Of a stretch of DNA of 64,000 nucleotides, positions 51,480-62,896 are shown piece after piece. The notes below the pieces were generated by a model. The model was not told where the DNA came from and made no database searches. It worked only from the letters and a program-made list of their open reading frames with translations. The stretch is from contig CM034403.1 in the NCBI GenBank assembly GCA_019925095.2, forward strand, positions 7,073,690 to 7,137,689. Reading direction: 5' to 3'. The translations under genes were made by a program, and so were the position numbers. This DNA is from Dendrolimus kikuchii. Lineage: Eukaryota > Arthropoda > Insecta > Lepidoptera > Lasiocampidae. Each line of letters starts with the position of its first letter. Position 1 is the first letter of the stretch.

Positions 51480-54400
51480 ATGGCGGACCAGTCGTCTGTT
51501 TTAGCGTTGATTATTTTAGCTGTTGGGATCACTGTGCACTTTTCCTTGCATAAAGTTGAGGAGGGTCATGTTGGGGTGTATTATAGGGTAAGTCTATATT
51601 ACTTTTAACTTCCTAGTCCTTGAATGTCCAGGGCAGCAATACAACCCATATTTTTCTATGCTTAATTTGTTCTCTCTGTGCCGGTTAAACACTTCTACTG
51701 TAACATGCTTGCTGCATTTACTGTATTACCATAAAAGTCAATATGTGGTAGTAAGCATTTATTTCAAAACTAATCAACTGTTGATTTAGTGATAAATTTT
51801 ATCAACTTTGGTTAATTACTTAACTTGTTCAGTTTTCCCCACGATTATACATATCTTTATAGAACTCAATGATGATGAATGAATTAATGATGAAATCCCA
51901 AATATGAAATGTGCAAGTAATATAAATACAATACATAGAAAGTAAATAATTTTATTAATGTGTATGTAGAGCATTCAGGAATTCAGTAAATAGTAAATAA
52001 ATTTATTTAAAAAAGTATCTGCCATAAACATTATTTATAAAAAAAATATTGTATTTTAGGGAGGTGCATTACTACCAGTCACCAGTCAACCTGGCTTTCA
52101 CATGATGATACCATTACTAACATCATATAAAGCAATACAGGTACCGGGTTTGAATTATATAATATATTTTATTCTACATAGACAGAGTCTAGAACATGTT
52201 TAAAAATTGGGGATATCATACATGATTGCTGTCTTAGAAATAAATAAGTAGAATAAAAAAAATGTGTGAACATCCATTGTTAGGATACTGGCTTTTTTTT
52301 AAATTCTGAGTAAAATTAGGTAATAACTGTTTAGATATATTTCTTTTTAGAATCCTGTGGCTATATTGAAAAGGGGCTTACTTTATTAAAATTTCTCTAT
52401 ATAGAGACAAAATATATTTATTTTAAGGATTAGGGGTTCCATTGCTATTTTTTTTTAAATGGAACCATTGTATATGTCCATCCATCTGTCTGTATTTGTT
52501 TTTTACATATTGTGCATGACCTACACACACACACATGGCCAATATATTGATTTTCCTCATAGTTGTAGCATAAAGCACTCAGAAAGTGTTTTTTTTTTTT
52601 TTTTTATTGCAGGAGATCAGCAGACAGGCAGACGGCCCACTTGGTGGAAAGCGGTTACCATCGCCTATGGACATTTGCAACACCAAGTTGCTGCAAATGC
52701 ACTGCTGCTCTCTTAAGGGAAACTGGAACCTGGTCACTAATGCTGGAACACAACTCAAAGTTTTTATGGTGGCATACCTTAGACCAGGGGTGGTAGCCAT
52801 CCAGTCGGGCAAATGCCCTACCACCTGGCTGTGGCTTGTTAAGTCGCCTCTTATGACAGGCCGCCCGGCCGCAGGAAATTGTATTCTTCTCCGTTCCTGC
52901 ATGGATAGAGTTCTAATTACCTGTGTGTGTTGTGGTATTCAGTAGCAATTGGGCCTCAAACTAGGCATTCATTTAAATCTTAATCACATTTCCTCTTCAT
53001 AGAAAAAAATACTATTTAACTAAAGGGTGCCTGGAAGAGATTGATTTCAGTAGGAAGGTGGCCCATTGTACTACCTTGTAGTATAGATTCTTGTATGTTT
53101 CTTTATATCTTGTTAGTGTACAATAATGTGTATTGTATTAGTCCCAAATATCTGGGAAGCTGAAATTGAGGCAGGATATAGTAATTCTATAAATTATTGT
53201 CTATTATATTTGTATTCACAAACTAAATAACTTTGACACTTATTTGTAGTGCAGGCACTTATAGCATGTAGTATCTGTATACACCAAGTATACTTTGGAT
53301 GGTTTTCAGCATGATCAAGAAGATTAGAGATTTTTTGTTGCTACTCTTTCTTCCTTGCACCCAACAAAAGGCGCTTCAGAGGACGAATTTCACAAACGAC
53401 CCTCTAATGGCTGGTTCCTACTACTGGTTTTTACTGTTGGTTCCTATTCATTCTATTGCCCTACCATCAATTGAATTTTGTCGTTACTTTTGTGGAACTT
53501 ATGTCAAATTTTAACCTAGAACAATTGGTAAAATACAGGCACCGGTTTAAATGAAGAACACAATAGGCATTTGTCCAAATGAGATATTATTTAGTATATT
53601 GATATTCATCTGTATTTGTTTAATTTTCCAGACTACACTACAAACAGATGAAGTCAAAAACGTACCATGTGGTACAAGTGGAGGTGTCATTATATACTTT
53701 GAAAGGATTGAAGTTGTTAATAAATTGGAACCCCAGAGTGGTAAGTGTAATTTTTTAAGTGAAACTTCTATATACATGGGGTCTTAGGATTTTTGTGTCA
53801 CGAAAAAGCGTTACGGCCGCGTGGAGGAGCGGCATAAATTTAGAGCAGACTATGGAAGCATTTTATGGTTCCGGATTAAATTCAGTTTTTTTGTTTGAGA
53901 AAATAAAATATGTTTAAATAATTTTGTTTGATAAAATAAAATATATTTAAATAATGCATTCAATAAAATGTACCTAACCTAACCAAATCATAATTTGCAG
54001 TAAACCTGTGAAAAATCTAAATGTGGGCTGGGACACATACTAGAAGTGAAATTTTAACAGACAAGTGGAAAAACGAATCACAATGTACAAGTGGATGAAC
54101 GAATGGTAAAGAATAAAAAAAATTTAACTTGAATTTTTGCAGGCAGGTTTTCAAATTGGACAAGTACATTAACAATCTGCCCATAAAACTTCAAGTTAAA
54201 ATTTGGTTGCGATTTCTTTTGCCATTTGTCCGTTGCCATTCCTTTTTCCACTTGTCCCTTTTTATCTACCTGTTTCTCAACACTTCCTTAATATCTCAGC
54301 AATACTGTTTTGGTTATAGCATAACCTATGACCTTTCTCTATAAATAAATTAATACAAACTTTTGCAAACATACCACTAGTAGTTCCTGAAATCGTTTCT

Positions 54401-57400
54401 TACCTACAAGCAAGTACAATGAGTACTTGCTTGTAGGTAAGAAACAATTTCATGGTTGAACAATACCAATACAGGCAGAGGTAAACACCAATGATTAAGG
54501 CTTGAAACTGGTTTAAAATTAGCCAATTTTAATCAGTTTATAACTGGTTTTGGTTAATTATTTCATTCCAAGTGTAAATCTTAAAAAGCGTGTTATATAA
54601 ACCTGGATTAACTGGTGGACTTTGTTAGTAGAGGAAGTAGCTACCCCTCTCAACATGTGTTTGTGTGCGACTGAAAACTTGCTCTACCATGTGACTGCAC
54701 TTTTGCCTTCTTTTGCCTAGTGGTGGTAGACACATGACTTTCAATAAGTAATCTGTAAGATTCCATTTTGAAATAAATACATTAATTTTCATTTGAATGT
54801 TCTTTTTTCGTTCTTAACAAGCCGCAGAAAAAGATCAACCAATTTCTGAGACCTGTGAAATGCAATATCCCACTCCAGGATGCAGGAGTTTACAAGCTTG
54901 ATTGTGAGTGTGGATTGTCATACATTGAGCAAACAAAGAGGAGCATAAAAACACGAGTAAAAGAACACATTGCTGACATGAAACACACAAGGTCTACGAA
55001 GTCTGCGATCAGTGAACACACGCTGGATAAACCCAACCACTACATCAGATTCGATAACCCACAAATCCTCGCGAAAGAGAATCGTTTCATACCTAGAATG
55101 ATGCGTGAGGCTATTGAAATCAAAAAACACCCAAATTTCAATAGAGAAGATGGTTGGCAAGTACCACCTGTTTGGGATCCAATTATCAAAACTATTAAGA
55201 CCCAAACCCAGCAAAAACCAGCTGCCAGACCTCAAGACACTGTGAGCTCTTTCTGCGTACAACGGAACACAAACCAACTTGACTGATAATTACTTTTATT
55301 TTTCCTTCCACCCATTTTAATATTATATAAAATTATTAGAGCTAGGCATGTTTGCTGAAGAGTTTCTTGCGCCGCTTCTTCTCTTCAAGCCATAACATGT
55401 TGCGAAGCGGTAGTAAATTAGATTAGGCTCCCATAGAGTAAATAATAACCATAAACAAAATTAAAAACAAAAATAAATAATTAAAATTAATAAGTTGGCG
55501 GTAGGCTAAATAAAACTTTAACAATACTCGTTGACACTTGACATCTTTGTCTTCCGTGATCACGGCCACTGAAAAGTAGCCGAAACGTCGGAAAAACCAA
55601 AATCAAATAAAATTACCGCGCTTAAAACCGTTAAAACGTAGTTTTATTATGTATACAAGTCGCGAAAACTTAAGAAAATATTACGTAAAAGTTTTTGGTT
55701 ACTGTTATGCCGACTCCCTTCTCTCAATTCAAAATCAATAAGATTTTTATATATTTGTAAATAAACGTTGTTATTATGTGTACTGTAATCTTTATTTATA
55801 CTCTATTTTTCTGCACAGCAAGTTTTATTGACAAATATATTATGGTCGGGTATTTATTGATAGGACTAGCCTCATTCGTTACCGAAAATGAAATAACAGT
55901 ACGAATATGTAATATAATGACATTATTTTATTTAATAACGAGTATATTCGTCTACCATTAGTATCAATCACACATTGTAGGTAACTTATTTCTCATGGAA
56001 CCCACAAGGTGAGGGCATAGGTTCATCTTTCTTGTATCTTCCCAAATGATTTGGTTAACAGTTAAACATAATTTTGTGTGGAACAGTCTGTTCTGTAAGT
56101 TAGTTTGAAAAAGTAACATGTGCTTGCGGAACGTTAGATGAATCTATTTGAAAACTGATGAACAATTTCGTTTCGCCACTGTACTTATTCTATAATCGGT
56201 TTGATTTTTTTTGCCGGTTTCTAAGCCTTGCCAATGACCAGTCTAAATCCTAACCAAGAAGTATGCAATGTTTAGGCAGTCTTAGACCTAATGTGCAACC
56301 TGCCTAGGTTACGCTTGGCGGATATGCTGTCCATTCCACTAAAAACTGGTATGGGATATCTATTTTCTGCATTAAGAGACTATCATCTTCATGAATTGTT
56401 GAAAGTTTTAATCATGCTAATTTAAGTAGGAATAAATCCATGTAACAGTCGTGAACATGAAACAATGTGGAAATATCCAAATAAATTCTATTTCACATTT
56501 ATAATATGTTGTATGTATATTTATATTAGAGAGAATAATATTTTCTCAAGTTTTTATTTTAATTATTTTGTCTGCAGTTTTAGACATGGTGCGTAATTTC
56601 ACGGCGGAATATGACAAGACATTGATATTCAATAAGGTGCATCATGAGCTCAATCAGTTTTGTAGTGCGCACACCTTACATGAGGTGTACATTGATCTCT
56701 TTGACCAGATCGATGAGAATTTAAGGACTGTGAGTTTCATTTACATTATCTTTAACACTTCTATCTACTTATATGTTTGTTTATCCTTTTTTATTTTTGA
56801 CACTACCACCCAGGGAATAATATCAGGAATAAGAGAAAGCTGGCAATGAAAGTCAGTGATGCATTGGATGAACTCAGCAGCTATAAATTAAATTGTTGTA
56901 TATGTGGTGTAGGTTAAAACTTTAAAAGAGTTTACTATATATCTTTCGTTACTTTAAACTTTAAGTTTTTCTCCTTGGTTTTCGGCATCTTACGACATCA
57001 AACCAGCTCTTTTAAGGTCTACAGGAGGCATCAATAAATATATATTTCTACCAATTTAACTTGTTAATTTACATAAAATGTGTTAGGACCTACCCTACCC
57101 CTACCCTAAGTAATATTGCGAAATATAGGCATGCATGTAGTTTCTTGTTTGAGACTGCATTATAGATGATATCAATGAATAGTGTATTTTGTAAAATTAT
57201 AAAGCAATTGACATTACATTTATACCTAACTTATAATATTATACGTCAATAATTTGCTGTAGGCTCTTCAAAAAGACTTGAATGAAATGGCACCGGGACT
57301 AAGAGTGCAAGCTGTACGCGTAACGAAACCAAAGATACCGGAGTCGATAAGGAAAAACTATGAACTTATGGAGGCTGAAAAATCGAAATTGTTGATCGCG

Positions 57401-58609
57401 GCACAACACCAAAAGGTAAACACAAAAATTTACAGTTGGATATTTTAATATAATTAGGGTGTGTCACAGGTAATACGGCGCCGCTGCGGCGCTGATTGGG
57501 CAATAGTCGCGCGCAAACGCTGTGGTCTACCTACCGCATGAGCCAATATTTGAGGATTTATCATTTGTAATTGATACAAGGTTTAAACATTCTTCATAAC
57601 ATTCATGCCTAAATGCTCAAATACATTTCGTCGTTCATTTCGTCTGATCCACTCGAAAGATATAATGATATTTTTAAAAGTAGAAAGAATGAACAACTAT
57701 TTAGAGCTACTTCAGATTTTTTTATATAACAGTTCGAACATACAACCTAAACAGCTAATAATTTTGGTTTACTAACTGCATGTCTTGACCCTCGACAGGC
57801 TATGGAGTGAGTTGTGCTGGGTTATTCTTCTGAGGACGAAATCCAAAATGAGAATATTTGTAAGAGAATCAAGGTTACTAGTATAGTTTGTATCAATTCC
57901 AAGCTGAAGTGTCAGTGGGCTTAGGTCATAAAATCATTACATGACATGTGTCGCTTTATCCTATCTTGCATAAGTGGCAAGGATAGACATTTTATTCCCC
58001 ACTTACCTAGCCAGAATTTAATTCAGTGAAATTGATCTTTGTTCAAAGTGTCAGAATCATTGCAATGACATTTATACTGATGTATGAACATGCGACACCC
58101 ACAACACAACTTCGCATCTTCATGATGTAACATTAGGGAACACTTATGTGCTCCATTTAAAATCAATCTAAACGACTTTATTGCTCACCATCAAAGTGTG
58201 AAGTTTGAGAGCATAGATGTAACATACAATTCAATTACAGGTTGTCGAAAAAGAAGCAGAAACAGCCCGACGTAAAGCTATCATCGAAGCGGAAAAAGAA
58301 GCGCAAGTAGCCAAAATACAATACGAACAGAAAATCATGGAGAAGGAATCTCTACAGAAAATTGAACTTATAGAAGATAGCATTCACAAAGCTAAACAAC
58401 AGACTAAAGCAGAGGCTGATTATTACCACCTCAAGAAACAAGCTGAAGCAAACAAACTTCTGTTAACAAAGGAGTATTTGGAGTTAAAGAAATATGAAGC
58501 TTTAGCACTCAATAATAAGATCTACTTTGGTAGTGATATACCAAATATGTTTCTACAGGCGAATGTAGGTGATAGTGTTCCTATACCTAAAGGTGTACAG
58601 GTTGAATGA
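51480..58609 (+). CDS. erlin: erlin, ER lipid-raft SPFH-domain protein
   Basis: Six exons join in frame: 51480-51587, 52060-52140, 53632-53740, 56578-56729, 57263-57415, 58241-58609. This gives 972 nt, or 323 residues plus stop, slightly shorter than human erlin-2. An N-terminal signal anchor ([17 protein letters not shown], about 8-24) is followed by the SPFH/prohibitin domain with [15 protein letters not shown] and [21 protein letters not shown] long helix rich in Glu, Lys and Ala at about 195-285 resembles the assembly coiled coil. The C-terminus is [14 protein letters not shown]. In mammals erlins form ER membrane complexes that bind the activated IP3 receptor and RNF170 for ER-associated degradation, and act in lipid control. 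The gene faces eEF1B beta. Confidence 0.93.
52588..52903 (-). mobile_element. retroposon family A, full-length copy in erlin intron 2
   Basis: From the T-rich tail at 52588 through gcaggagatcagcagacagg to tctccgttcctgcatgg at 52903; complete and only slightly diverged. Confidence 0.88.
53757..54345 (+). mobile_element. unclassified foldback element family B, copy 2
   Basis: It starts gtgaaacttctatatacatg 16 bp after erlin exon 3 and is collinear with the reverse strand of 42440-42893. In the block ttttcaaattggacaagtac, attaacaatctgcc the orientation is flipped compared with copy 1, so one copy carries an internal inversion. Confidence 0.65.
54389..54451. repeat. near-perfect 29 bp hairpin in erlin intron 3
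   Basis: The arms gaaatcgtttcttacctaca... (54389-54417) and the reverse complement (54423-54451) differ at one base and have a 5-base loop (aatga). It lies in the sense intron. Confidence 0.92.
54855..55286 (+). CDS. Penelope-like element GIY-YIG endonuclease fragment
   Basis: A 143-codon frame starting in-frame within a longer coding region (upstream residues [15 protein letters not shown]). The domain is [20 protein letters not shown], then [13 protein letters not shown], with the paired Cys residues and the downstream Asn/His region. The family motif YIG reads YIE here, which would impair catalysis. The C-terminus ends [17 protein letters not shown] fused to RT is the hallmark of the endonuclease-bearing Penelope-like elements. 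Confidence 0.8.
   Translation: MKCNIPLQDAGVYKLDCECGLSYIEQTKRSIKTRVKEHIADMKHTRSTKSAISEHTLDKPNHYIRFDNPQILAKENRFIPRMMREAIEIKKHPNFNREDGWQVPPVWDPIIKTIKTQTQQKPAARPQDTVSSFCVQRNTNQLD
55535..55605 (+). ncRNA. hammerhead-ribozyme-like motif (degenerate)
   Basis: The order is tcttcc (possible stem I), gtgatca in place of ctgatga, stem II cggccactgaaaagtagccg, gaaac, gtc, ggaa (pairs ttcc). The CUGANGA box is altered at positions 3 and 8 to G and C, which can still pair with each other. It is an inference from primary sequence. Confidence 0.4.
55691..56577. other. erlin intron 3, distal part
   Basis: AT-rich with no supported feature. The short frame at 55776-55961 encodes a hydrophobic stretch with no known domain and lies in an intron. 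Confidence 0.45.
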
Positions 58610-60109
58610 GTGTTAATTACGTTGTCAAAGCGACCGCTAGTCATTGAATAGGGCTCTTTATTGCTCTCTTATGTGATTTTACACTTGGTGAATTCAGTGG
58701 TTTTGGTGACAATTTTGAATGGTTAAATTATAATAATTATAATTTAGAAAATCTTAAGGGGTTTGAAATGATATTTGCTTCAATTAGATAAGATGGGCAT
58801 TGAAATCTTTAGGATTTGCTATCTTTTGCTTACATGATTTTAATACATTATAAAGAATTTCGTATGTGGTTGACCATGGTTTTAGCAGAAACTCCATTGA
58901 ATTTACATTTAGGTTATATAGTTGCTTATATTGATATATTGTTGAAACAGGGTGACTATGTTTCTAATGCCCCACAAAATTATCTTTCAAAATACTTTAA
59001 AAATTCAATTTGGATTTACTACTCACAATACCATCTTGTAGACGCAGATACCTTTCGGATCCCCATGTGAAGACATGATTATTAATTGCTTTGGCATAGA
59101 AAAGACAAATAATATTCTAACATGGATGAAGTATTAATTGCAAGCATTCTGTTTGTAGACAGACATGTAATGGTAAATTTCGAAATGATAAGCCAAACTG
59201 AGAAGTCAGTTGTATAGTGCACATTAAACTTTATGGCCTTATCATAATAGTTCTAATACTAGAAGTACCAGTGATTAGTTTGCATGTATTTCTACTGATA
59301 CCACTCACTTTGACTGGTATTGATATGCTTGTTGTTGAGCTAGACTTATACAAACTGATGATTTGTAATTATGTTAGATATGATACTATGTGTTAGGTGT
59401 ATTTGCAAAAGCAATTTTTATTAAGATCAAAAAAAATATTCAAAAAAACATTTCTAAGAACAATACTAAACTGGTGATTTTGATTGGTCTAGTAGTTTTA
59501 GTGTTAATACAAAATCAGGTATTGCAGTTATGTTCAAAACAACAGGTATTAAAAGATACATTGCCCAGTGTTCTACTGTTAATTCAATAGCTTAAGCACT
59601 GTTTAGTTTTGTTGGTACTACTACTATAAATAGTCATCGACTTGTTGCGCTTCTGATCAGCTATTTCGATTAATGCAAATTAAGATTAAGACAAACTGTG
59701 TAGTTTCACTTATTCATATACATATATCTTACTAATAGAAATATTGATATTATTTATATCGAGTTCAGGTCCAATTTTAACCAAGAGAAAGACCTTGAGG
59801 TGGAGTGGCCAGTGAGGAAACATTTTTCTCACCATGGTATTTTGTAAGCAAGTAAGAAACTGATTAGTCATTACTTGTAGTGAACTCTGAAAAAGGGAGC
59901 ACACCAGTTTTAGCAATGTTTTTATGTGCAATAATAGTGTGCATTATTGTGATGTGATATTTGTGTTAATTTTATTAAAATTTACTATATTTATGCACGC
60001 TGTATTTTACAGCTTTGAAGATTTTAATGACACATTAGCTGCCCCCAATTTGACTGATTAATTTTTATTATCTGTGAAATCATTTATGTAAATAGATTTT
60101 TTATAGTAA

Positions 60110-60115
60110 AATAAA
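60110..60115 (+). terminator. poly(A) signal AATAAA, probable erlin 3' end
   Basis: The first plus-strand canonical signal in a favourable setting downstream of erlin. About 1.5 kb of 3' UTR is implied. Confidence 0.55.
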
Positions 60116-60140
60116 ACTGATTTGATGTTGAAAAAGTGAT

Positions 60141-60146
60141 TTTATT
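60141..60146 (-). terminator. poly(A) signal AATAAA for eEF1B beta
   Basis: It lies 32 bp after the eEF1B beta stop codon on the minus strand (plus-strand tttatt), a usual distance for a compact housekeeping mRNA. Confidence 0.8.
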
Positions 60147-60177
60147 GGAAAGAATAACTTATAAATTATGATGGCTT

Positions 60178-61321
60178 TTAGATTTTGTTGAAAGCGGCAA
60201 TGTCGACTGATTGCACAAAGTCCTCAAATTCCTGTATCTTTTCCGTGAGAAGATCCACTGACACTTTGTCATCCTCAATGACACACATGATCTGCAGTTT
60301 GTTGATACCATAACCTACTGGAACCAGTTTAGAAGCACCCCAGAGAAGACCATCCATTACGATGGTGCGTACTTGGTTTTCCATTTCCTTCATGTCTGTT
60401 TCATCATCCCAAGGTTTAACATCTAGTATAATTGATGACTTAGCAATAAGGGCAGGTTTCTTAGATTTCTTGTCCGCATAAGCCTTAAGACGCTCTTCAC
60501 GGACTCTGGCTGCTTCAGCATCCTGAAATGATTAGGTAGTTTAACAATAGGGGACTGTCATTCATATTGATAGTCTACAAAGCAATATTCTGAATTGTTA
60601 AGAATTTATTAGATTCTAAAAAACAAAGTTAACCAATTAAAATTTTGTAAATTATTATTTCAAAATTCAAACCATAGAAATGGAAGATGACTATTTACAA
60701 GACACTTGCTGATTAATAAAGATACAGACACAATATGTTAAAGATATTAAAACTTTCTTACTGACCTCTTCTTCATCACCGGAACCAAAGAGATCGACAT
60801 CATCATCGTCGTCGTCCTTAGCAGCTGGCGCTGGGGCCGTGGGTTTACCGCCAGCGGTCAGGGGGCTTTCTCCAGCAGCCCATGCCTTGCGCTCAGCAGG
60901 TGTGTACGAGGCAATTTGGTTGTACCAACGAAGGGCGTGAGGTACGCTAGTAGCGGGCGCTTTGCCTACTTGTTCGAACACTTTGACATCGGCTTGAGTG
61001 GGTGTGTAACTATAATATCGAGAAAAATATTCTTAGTATCTTATCTATCAGCTGTGAAAGGCCAGGGTCACTAACATCAAAATGCATATTAAAAATGAAT
61101 ACTTTGCTACTATATTGGGGTTTTTATGAGAATAAACTGCAAGAATTATTTTATAGTACTCTGAAATATAAGGTTATGTACTGCGATCGGCTAGAGTTGA
61201 CGTGGGTAGTTTCCAACCTACAAAGTAGTATAATGGCTTACCCAGAAACATAACTCCTCTCAGCCAAATATTTGTCGAGGTCATTGAGGCCCGCTGCGGT
61301 TTTAACATCACCCAATGCCAT
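60178..61321 (-). CDS. eEF1beta: translation elongation factor eEF1B beta (eEF-1 beta')
   Basis: Three exons on the minus strand join in frame: 61321-61242, 61009-60766 and 60522-60178. They give 669 nt, or 222 residues plus stop, the length I recall for silkworm EF-1 beta'. The N-terminal region ([34 protein letters not shown]) is the GST-C-like part that binds eEF1B gamma. An acidic linker follows ([17 protein letters not shown]). The C-terminal guanine-exchange domain begins [17 protein letters not shown] and ends [12 protein letters not shown]. The protein reloads eEF1A with GTP after each aminoacyl-tRNA delivery in the cytoplasm. All splice sites are GT-AG. It is convergent with erlin and divergent from ND-75. 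Confidence 0.97.
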
Positions 61322-61380
61322 TTTTGTGATAAATATGATTTTTTAAGCACAATACCACACGGCCCGGCTGAAAACGATCG

Positions 61381-61403
61381 AGGAGGGAAAGAAAGAGAAA
61401 GAA
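61381..61403 (-). promoter_or_regulatory. polypyrimidine (TOP-like) tract upstream of eEF1B beta
   Basis: The minus strand reads ctttctctttctttccctcc-tc about 60 to 82 bp before the ATG. Translation-factor mRNAs often begin with C followed by pyrimidines (5' TOP), coupling translation to mTOR signalling. The transcription start is inferred. Confidence 0.45.
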
Positions 61404-62896
61404 CATATTTATTGGTGACCGAATGAATGAATGACGAAAGCTGACTATTATTGCTCTGTAAAGGTGCTCACACATTACGGGACGCGTCCATCAGCCGCGT
61501 CCGAGCAATGTGTACATCCAGCGTCACACGCATCGAACGTGGCTTTTGTGTTGCCAACTCTCTTCGCTACTGCGCTAGATTTGCATGTATTTGGAAAAAG
61601 CGCTGAAAAGTTAAAAGACTAAATAAATTACTCTAATGTAAATGCTTTTTTTTTGATGGGCAGAGGAAATACATTTCGTATCATGCTGAGGCCTTCTCGG
61701 CTGTGGGGGTGTACGTTACCCCCGAATGGACCTCACCGCCAGCTTCCGTTGAGTTCTCCTCAGCAGTCTTATTGTGGCGGTGGAGGCCGTGATTTCAGAC
61801 GGGTGCACCGTACAGTGCCATACTCCGGAGTATGCCGGAATACAGCCACTGCGCCGTCCCGCCACGTTGGGGAGAAGTTTAGCGAGGGAGCCCGCGATCC
61901 TAACCAACTTGGAAGTAAGCTATTCAAAATGTCTCTTGAACAGCCATTTCCCGTCAAGAACGACCACCATATACCGCATCCGGGGCTTAACGAGAATTTA
62001 AACCCCTTGGACTATCACGTATAAGTCCGGATTCCAAAAAACCCCTATGGAGCATGAGAGCTTCCGTTTTCGCTGGGGAGACACCTTCACGCTCAGCCTA
62101 CCAATACGTTGGACCAAAGGACCCATTATGGAAATGTTTTCCCCCTGCGTTAACTTAACAAAAGGAGTTTTTAGCGGGAACTGAAAGGAGATGTTGTGCT
62201 GTGCAGTTTCATTTTCTAAAAATGTGTAAAATTACTCTAAAATGAACAACAGTTGTAGGATATTGATAGTTTTTGAGTAGTAATTATGTGTTTTGTGAGA
62301 AATGTGAACTGTATAGTCAAATGTGGCCTTTTGAGTTGTCACAAGAACTCTGTTGAATGGCACTAGCTGATTACATACAGTTTAGCTGTACTACACATAG
62401 GCGTAAGAAAATGAAAAACTATATTGTTAACTAAGATCTGGCTTAAAAGCCTAGCTGCCAAGCCATAAACTTAAATAAAATAAAAATAACTTAACAAAAA
62501 AACCCTTCTATTTTTGACAGCTTTCTCGCTGTCGTTGTTGTCAATCGAAATTTTTCAACGAAAGTATTAGGTGCGAGTTAGTTCAACAAAATTACAAATA
62601 ATTAAATAAAACAATAATTTTCATGCCATGTTTGTAGTCTTATTCATATTAAAATTGATATAAGAACTGTTTATCAAAATAATTATTTAGGTTATGTGTT
62701 TGAACTTATGTAACAATAACATTTGAGTTTTGCGTGTTTTTTATAATTTACTCTTTAATTGTCGCCGTGGTTGTAATAAATCTTTACTCAATTATATTTG
62801 AAATCATTCTATTCAGTAGAATCTTGAATATTTTGCTTTTTAGTGACAGAAACATAACATAGCAATTTGTAAGTGATTTCTGTGGTTTGACGCAGA
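61404..62896. other. head-to-head intergenic region with an insertion
   Basis: The gap between the divergent eEF1B beta and ND-75 starts. Positions about 61650-62170 are GC-richer than both sides and carry short frames on both strands with repeated stops; they look like a decayed insertion I cannot classify. The NLNPLDYHV peptide near 62000 recalls a transposase third-Asp region but nothing else supports that. The ND-75 promoter should lie in 62500-62890. Confidence 0.45.

Larger units (their letters stand above)
54795..55690 (+). mobile_element. Penelope-like retroelement 3' end
   Basis: It comprises the C-terminal coding end with the GIY-YIG endonuclease domain, a 3' region with ggcggtaggctaaataaaac, the hammerhead-like core at about 55540-55590 and the terminal taataaaac-type block (55610-55690). 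The N-terminal reverse transcriptase is missing, so it is 5'-truncated. It is inside erlin intron 3, same orientation. Confidence 0.75.
58610..60177. other. erlin 3' UTR and gap to eEF1B beta
   Basis: About 1.5 kb of AT-rich sequence follows the erlin stop. It lacks repeats known from this window and ends in the convergent poly(A) signals at 60110 and 60141, which supports a long erlin 3' UTR. Confidence 0.6.

Noticed and set aside
54389..54451. Calling the hairpin a microRNA
   Set aside because: The arm is short for a pre-miRNA and no expression or conservation is available; kept as a repeat and a finding.
55776..55961. Small hydrophobic ORF in erlin intron 3
   Set aside because: No domain, intronic, and no splice context or start context that would make it a gene.
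61653..62024. Transposase remnant in the eEF1B beta / ND-75 gap
   Set aside because: Only NLNPLDYHV recalls a mariner third-Asp block; no other motif, spacing or terminal repeat supports it.
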